DNA of 64,000 bases, taken from assembly GCA_937966555.1 (NCBI GenBank), contig CALCLY010000031.1, positions 1-64,000 of the forward strand, in the 5' to 3' direction. Position numbers and translations under genes: made by a program. The first letter of the stretch is position 1. The number at the start of each line of letters is the position of its first letter. The stretch comes from CALCLY01 sp900552775. GTDB taxonomy: Bacteria; Bacillota; Clostridia; UMGS1883; UMGS1540. Below the pieces are notes generated by a model. The model searched no databases. It was given only the letters and a program-made list of their open reading frames with translations, and was not told the DNA's origin. Positions 60,278 through 64,000 of this stretch are shown in pieces.

Positions 60278-62768
60278 ACCAACTCCTGCCGTATCCCATA
60301 TCCACTTTAAGCGGTACGGAAAGAGGAAACGCATTTTCCATTTCTTCTCTTAAAATGTTTTTAACCTCTTCGAGTTCGCTTTTATGCGCTTCTATAATAA
60401 GCTCATCGTGCACCTGCAATATAAGTTTGGACTTCATATTATTCTCGCTTAAACGTCTGTACACATTTACCATGGCAAGTTTGATAATGTCTGCCGCCGT
60501 ACCCTGAATCGGTGCATTAAGCGCCACCCTCTCTCCGAAAGCTTTAACCATATGGTTTGAAGAATTAATTTCAGGAATATATCTTCTTCTTCCCAGAAGA
60601 GTTTTAACATATCCGTATTTCTTTGCAAAAACAACAATATCCTTCATGTAGCGCGACACGCCGTCAAAGCTTTTTAAATAGCGCTCTATATACTCTTTTG
60701 CTTCTTTTCTTGTTACGCCTATATCCTGAGCCAGAGAAAACTCACCTATTCCGTATACAATTCCGAAATTGACCGCCTTTGCGCGTCTGCGCATTTCGTC
60801 CGTAACCATGAAATCCGCAACACCGAAAACTTCGGACGCCGTTTTGGTGTGTATATCCACACCGCTTTTAAATGCTTTCTGCATATTTTTGTCATCAGCC
60901 ACAGCAGCAAGGACCCTAAGCTCAATCTGCGAATAATCGGCGTCAACCAAAATATAATTATCGTCTCTGGCAACGAAAACTTTTCGAAATTCTCTTCCCA
61001 AATCGGTTCTTACGGGGATATTCTGCAAATTCGGGTTTGTTGAGCTGATTCGTCCCGTAGCAGTAACGGTTTGGTTAAAACTTGAGTGAATTCTGCCCGT
61101 TTTTTCATTTATCACCGTTAAAAGTCCGTCCGCATAAGTTGATTTAAGTTTAGTCAAATGTCTGTATTCAAGAATTTTTCCGGCTATTTCGTGCTTTGAC
61201 TTAAGTTTTTCCAATATATCAACATTTGTGGAATAACCGGTCTTTGTCTTCTTGGCAAAAGGAAGCTGCATTTTTTCAAATAATATTATACCGAGCTGTT
61301 TCGGTGAATTTATGTTAAATTCTTCTCCCGCAAGCTCGAATATTTCCGCTTCAAGCTTTTGAGCTCTGCCGCTTAAAAGCTCTGAAAACCGCTTAAGCAT
61401 ATCGCTGTCTGCCTTAAAGCCTTCTTTCTGCATATCTGCCAGAACGCTTATAAGAGGCAGTTCAATTTTGTAATAAAGTTCTGACTGTTCATGCGCACGC
61501 ATTTCATTGTCAAGCGCGGCATGAAGTTCGGGTAAAGCGCATACGGCATTTTCTTCGGTATAATTTTTATTTAAAATATCGTTTGTAAGCGCCGATAGAG
61601 AAAAATCCGTGCGCTGCGGGTTAATAACATATGCAGCAATAGCCGTGTCAAATGCCAAATTCGAAAGATTAATACCTTTTTTACTCAATGCAAGTATTTC
61701 GTCCTTTGCATTGTTTGTTATTTTTTTGATTTCTTTGTTCTCAAATATATCTGAAAGTTCGTCTGTTTTGCTTTGCACAAATTTTTCGCCGCACAAAAAC
61801 AAAACATCATCGCCCTTTGTCTCAAAATAAAATGTATCGCCTATAAGAGACAAATCCGCATTGCCTGTCTCAGCCTTTACGGCTATTTCCGCTTTTTCGT
61901 CATCTTCGTTTAAATCAAGTTTGTTTAAAAAAGATGTAAATTCAAGACTTTTAAAAAGAGGAACCAAATCCTGTGAATACGGTTTTCTCGAAAAATCCTC
62001 TATACTGTACGAAATCGGAACATCGCGCACAATTTTTCCGAGTTCACGGCTCATAAAAGCGGACTCGCGTCCGTTTTCCAATTTAGTCAGAAGGGCGCCT
62101 TTCATATCTGAAAGATTTTCATAAACACCGTCAAGAGTTTTATATTTTGATATAAGTGACAGTGCCGTTTTTTCGCCTATTCCGGCAACACCGGGTATAT
62201 TGTCGGAGCTGTCTCCCATAAGCCCCTTCACTTCAATAAGCGCTTCGGGTTTTACACCGTATTTTTCAAAAACCGCTTTGGGGTCATAACACACGGTGTC
62301 CGTTTTACCCTGTGCGGTAACTGTCAGCAAAACATTTGTGTTTTCGGAAACAAGCTGCAAATCATCGCGGTCTCCGGTTAAAATTCTGCATATTATTCCG
62401 TTTTCATCGCATATTTTTGAAACGGTTCCTATAAGGTCATCCGCTTCATAACCTTCCTGCTCAATCCAGCTTATTCCCAAAGCGTCAAGCACATCGTGCA
62501 GAACGGGCATTTGCTCCGCAAGCTCCGGCGGCATGCCCTTTCGCTGTGCTTTGTATCCTTCAAATATTTTATGTCTGAAAGTTTTTGCGCGCATGTCAAA
62601 GGCAACAACTGTATAGTCGGTGTTTTCATTCTGCATTGTCTTTGTCATTATATTTAAAAAACCGTAAATACCGTTGGTATTAAGACCGCTGCGCGTTGAA
62701 AGGTTTCTGATAGCATAAAAAGCTCTGTTTATTATACTGTTTCCGTCTATTATAAGAAGTTTTTTCAT
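60264..62768 (-). CDS. polA: DNA polymerase I
   Basis: An 834-residue PolA. Residues about 1-290 form the 5'-3' exonuclease (DGNSIINRAFYAI, GYEADDLIGTV, GDSSDNIPGV). The central 3'-5' exonuclease fold lacks the catalytic DxE (it reads GDTFYFETKG), which is common in Firmicutes. The polymerase motifs are DADYSQIELRVLA (A), RRRAKAVNFGIVYG (B) and QVHDELIIEAHK (C). Used in Okazaki fragment maturation and repair. Shares one base with the upstream gene stop. Confidence 0.97.
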   Translation of the reverse strand: MKKLLIIDGNSIINRAFYAIRNLSTRSGLNTNGIYGFLNIMTKTMQNENTDYTVVAFDMRAKTFRHKIFEGYKAQRKGMPPELAEQMPVLHDVLDALGISWIEQEGYEADDLIGTVSKICDENGIICRILTGDRDDLQLVSENTNVLLTVTAQGKTDTVCYDPKAVFEKYGVKPEALIEVKGLMGDSSDNIPGVAGIGEKTALSLISKYKTLDGVYENLSDMKGALLTKLENGRESAFMSRELGKIVRDVPISYSIEDFSRKPYSQDLVPLFKSLEFTSFLNKLDLNEDDEKAEIAVKAETGNADLSLIGDTFYFETKGDDVLFLCGEKFVQSKTDELSDIFENKEIKKITNNAKDEILALSKKGINLSNLAFDTAIAAYVINPQRTDFSLSALTNDILNKNYTEENAVCALPELHAALDNEMRAHEQSELYYKIELPLISVLADMQKEGFKADSDMLKRFSELLSGRAQKLEAEIFELAGEEFNINSPKQLGIILFEKMQLPFAKKTKTGYSTNVDILEKLKSKHEIAGKILEYRHLTKLKSTYADGLLTVINEKTGRIHSSFNQTVTATGRISSTNPNLQNIPVRTDLGREFRKVFVARDDNYILVDADYSQIELRVLAAVADDKNMQKAFKSGVDIHTKTASEVFGVADFMVTDEMRRRAKAVNFGIVYGIGEFSLAQDIGVTRKEAKEYIERYLKSFDGVSRYMKDIVVFAKKYGYVKTLLGRRRYIPEINSSNHMVKAFGERVALNAPIQGTAADIIKLAMVNVYRRLSENNMKSKLILQVHDELIIEAHKSELEEVKNILREEMENAFPLSVPLKVDMGYGRSWYDAK

Positions 62769-63586
62769 TAAACAGTCTCCTTTACGAGAGTCTTTATATT
62801 TACGTCAACACGGTTTACATTTATTGCCGTACTGTTATCAACGGCACTTCTCACAGCAGCCATTACATCTTTCCCGATATTTTTCAGATTTCTTCCGAGT
62901 TTTGCCGCAATATCTATTTTCACGTCAATTCCGTTTTCCTTTTCGCGCACGGAACATGAAATGCACTTTGCCACATTCTGAACTTTTGAAGCTTCATACA
63001 TGCATATCTGCACCAAAGCCGCATTTGAAATAATAAACTCGCCCAAATAGCTGAATGTTGGTCTCACAACTGTTTTTTCCGAAGGCTTCTGAATAGTTTT
63101 TGAAGAACCGGTTATTTTTTTCAGCGCGTCCATCCAGTATCCCGAAAAATCCTTTTTCACCTCAAATGTCGGTACCGGAATAACATGCTTGCCTTGTTTT
63201 CTCCGAATTTCTCTGGCGCGTTTAATTTCTTCTTCCGTTGCAACATCAGTAATTTCTATAAATTCAGATACTTTCGGAAGATCAAGCGCACTTGCAATTT
63301 TTTCTATCATTGCGTGCGATGTTCCGAGTATCATAATGCTTTCGGGTTTTTCCTTATCTATTGCTTTTTTTACCTCAGCCGCCTGCCTTTCATCAAAAAA
63401 AAGAGCGCACCTGACAGACGCCAGGCGCGTGTGCTCCTTTTTTGCGGAGCGACCGGCAATAACTCGGCTTGCGGAAATAAGCAATCCGTCGTCAATTATA
63501 TATTTAATTCCGCGGGCTCCTGCAACTTCAGGTGCTCTGTAGCTCTTACCGCTGCCGCTGATGCCCACAAATCCGAATGTTTTCAA
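62768..63586 (-). CDS. P-loop NTPase fused to an Asp23/Gls24 domain
   Basis: A 272-residue protein. Walker A-like GISGSGKS lies at residues 8-15 and FFDERQAAEVKKAIDKEKPESIMILGTSH continues the P-loop fold. After a basic linker (PSEKTVVRP) the C-terminal 100 residues match Asp23/Gls24 (DUF322): FIISNAALVQICMYEASKVQNVAKC, then VKIDIAAKLGRNLKNIGKDV. Asp23 proteins are usually membrane-associated envelope proteins, and fusion to a P-loop is unusual. Sits between rex and polA, sharing one base with polA. Confidence 0.75.
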   Translation of the reverse strand: MKTFGFVGISGSGKSYRAPEVAGARGIKYIIDDGLLISASRVIAGRSAKKEHTRLASVRCALFFDERQAAEVKKAIDKEKPESIMILGTSHAMIEKIASALDLPKVSEFIEITDVATEEEIKRAREIRRKQGKHVIPVPTFEVKKDFSGYWMDALKKITGSSKTIQKPSEKTVVRPTFSYLGEFIISNAALVQICMYEASKVQNVAKCISCSVREKENGIDVKIDIAAKLGRNLKNIGKDVMAAVRSAVDNSTAINVNRVDVNIKTLVKETV

Positions 63587-63591
63587 TTATT

Positions 63592-64000
63592 TTACCTGCC
63601 TTCCGCTATTGCGTGCGACAGCGTCATCAGACTGTCGCTTAAATGAACATTTTCAATTTTTACGCCGTCGGGAACTTTCAGTTCCTTGTGCGAAAAATTC
63701 CAGATTCCGCGGATTCCGAGCGCACAAACCTTATCAGTGATGCTTTGTGCCACATCTTTCGGAATTGTCAGCACGGCTATATCAGGTGAATACGTTTTGA
63801 AAACCTCGTCCATTTCATCAATCGGCATAACGCGGATTCCGTTTATAACATTGCCGCAAACGCCTTTATCCTCATCAAAAATGCCGACAAGTTTAAAACC
63901 GCGTTTTTCAAATCCGTGATAATTTGCTATCGCATGGCCGAGATTTCCCGCTCCGATTATAACCGTCTTATGTCCCTTGTCAAGACCGAGTATTTTGCTT
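63592..64000 (-). CDS. rex: Redox-sensing transcriptional repressor Rex, C-terminal part
   Basis: The last 135 codons of Rex; the N-terminal helix-turn-helix lies outside the window. ILGLDKGHKTVIIGAGNLGHAIANYHGF is the NAD(H)-binding motif, and GIFDEDKGVCGNVINGIRV and GIWNFSHKELKVPDGVKIENVHLSDSL follow. Rex represses anaerobic and fermentative genes until NADH rises. Confidence 0.95.
   Translation of the reverse strand, partial: SKILGLDKGHKTVIIGAGNLGHAIANYHGFEKRGFKLVGIFDEDKGVCGNVINGIRVMPIDEMDEVFKTYSPDIAVLTIPKDVAQSITDKVCALGIRGIWNFSHKELKVPDGVKIENVHLSDSLMTLSHAIAEGR

Noticed and set aside
1..64000. tRNA genes, CRISPR arrays, insertion sequences or prophage
   Set aside because: No T-loop-like motifs in tRNA context, no spaced direct repeats and no transposase or integrase frames were seen on either strand.

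Overview
The window is a stretch of chromosome from a low-GC Gram-positive anaerobe, most likely a member of the class Clostridia. The signs are pyruvate formate-lyase and a Rex-type redox repressor at the two edges, a SleB-type cortex hydrolase, a gigantic S-layer-homology protein, zinc-ribbon forms of L33 and S18, strong sigma-A promoters with 17-bp spacers, A/T-rich intergenic DNA and frequent TTG/GTG starts. I see no insertion sequence, prophage, CRISPR array, tRNA or rRNA. Genus cannot be fixed from the sequence alone.

Layout. 1-1411 (minus): N-terminal part of pflB and a LysR regulator. 1520-6691 (plus): an AraC-type regulator followed by a four-gene accessory operon (neutral-ceramidase-like hydrolase, SDR dehydrogenase, aldo/keto reductase, unknown two-repeat protein). 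Two copies of a 26-bp element precede the regulator and the operon. 6763-8501 (minus): galU-ispE. 8695-11981 (plus): a BlaI/M56 sensor cassette in which the sensor is split into two reading frames, plus a copper-amine-oxidase-like surface protein. 12031-26918 (minus): two huge secreted surface proteins (about 2320 and 2634 residues), the first with SLH domains and a poly-Asn microsatellite. 27050-27255 (minus): a 31-codon gene with its own promoter and terminator. 27262-30180 (minus): copper homeostasis operon csoR-copA-copZ with two operators. 30189-34708 (minus): ylxM-ffh-rpsP-khpA-rimM-trmD, followed by mrp where rplS is often found. 34733-36900 (minus): a lysine riboswitch controlling an NhaC-type transporter. 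36975-42479 (minus): hemolysin III, rpsF-ssb-rpsR, and rpmG-secE-nusG-rplK-rplA-rplJ-rplL with an L10 leader and two L1-operator-like hairpins. 42534-44493 (minus): an alpha-oxoamine synthase resembling bacterial serine palmitoyltransferase, overlapping an SDR. 44658-46303 (plus): Lrp regulator and aminotransferase. 46365-47826 (minus): mgtE behind a leader with a 19-residue peptide and mutually exclusive stems. 47894-50167: iron alcohol dehydrogenase, its divergent MerR regulator, and TspO. 50306-51171 (plus): SleB and a small glycine-rich protein. 51301-58845 (plus): DeoR regulator, sorbose-phosphate-reductase-like dehydrogenase and a complete 2-oxo acid dehydrogenase complex (E2, E3 and a fused alpha-beta E1). 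59116-64000 (minus): rex (partial), a P-loop/Asp23 fusion, polA, coaE and a lytic transglycosylase.

How it fits together. The information-processing blocks are syntenic core genome. The accessory interest lies in regulation: the mgtE leader looks like a translation-coupled attenuator, the AraC operon has matched operators, and the copper and MerR promoters carry operators inside their spacers. The most unusual gene content is the split M56 sensor, the giant surface-protein pair, the SPT-like/SDR pair that may make sphingoid bases, the hidden 31-codon gene, and the P-loop/Asp23 fusion next to polA. All functional statements come from reading motifs and gene order; no database search was run.
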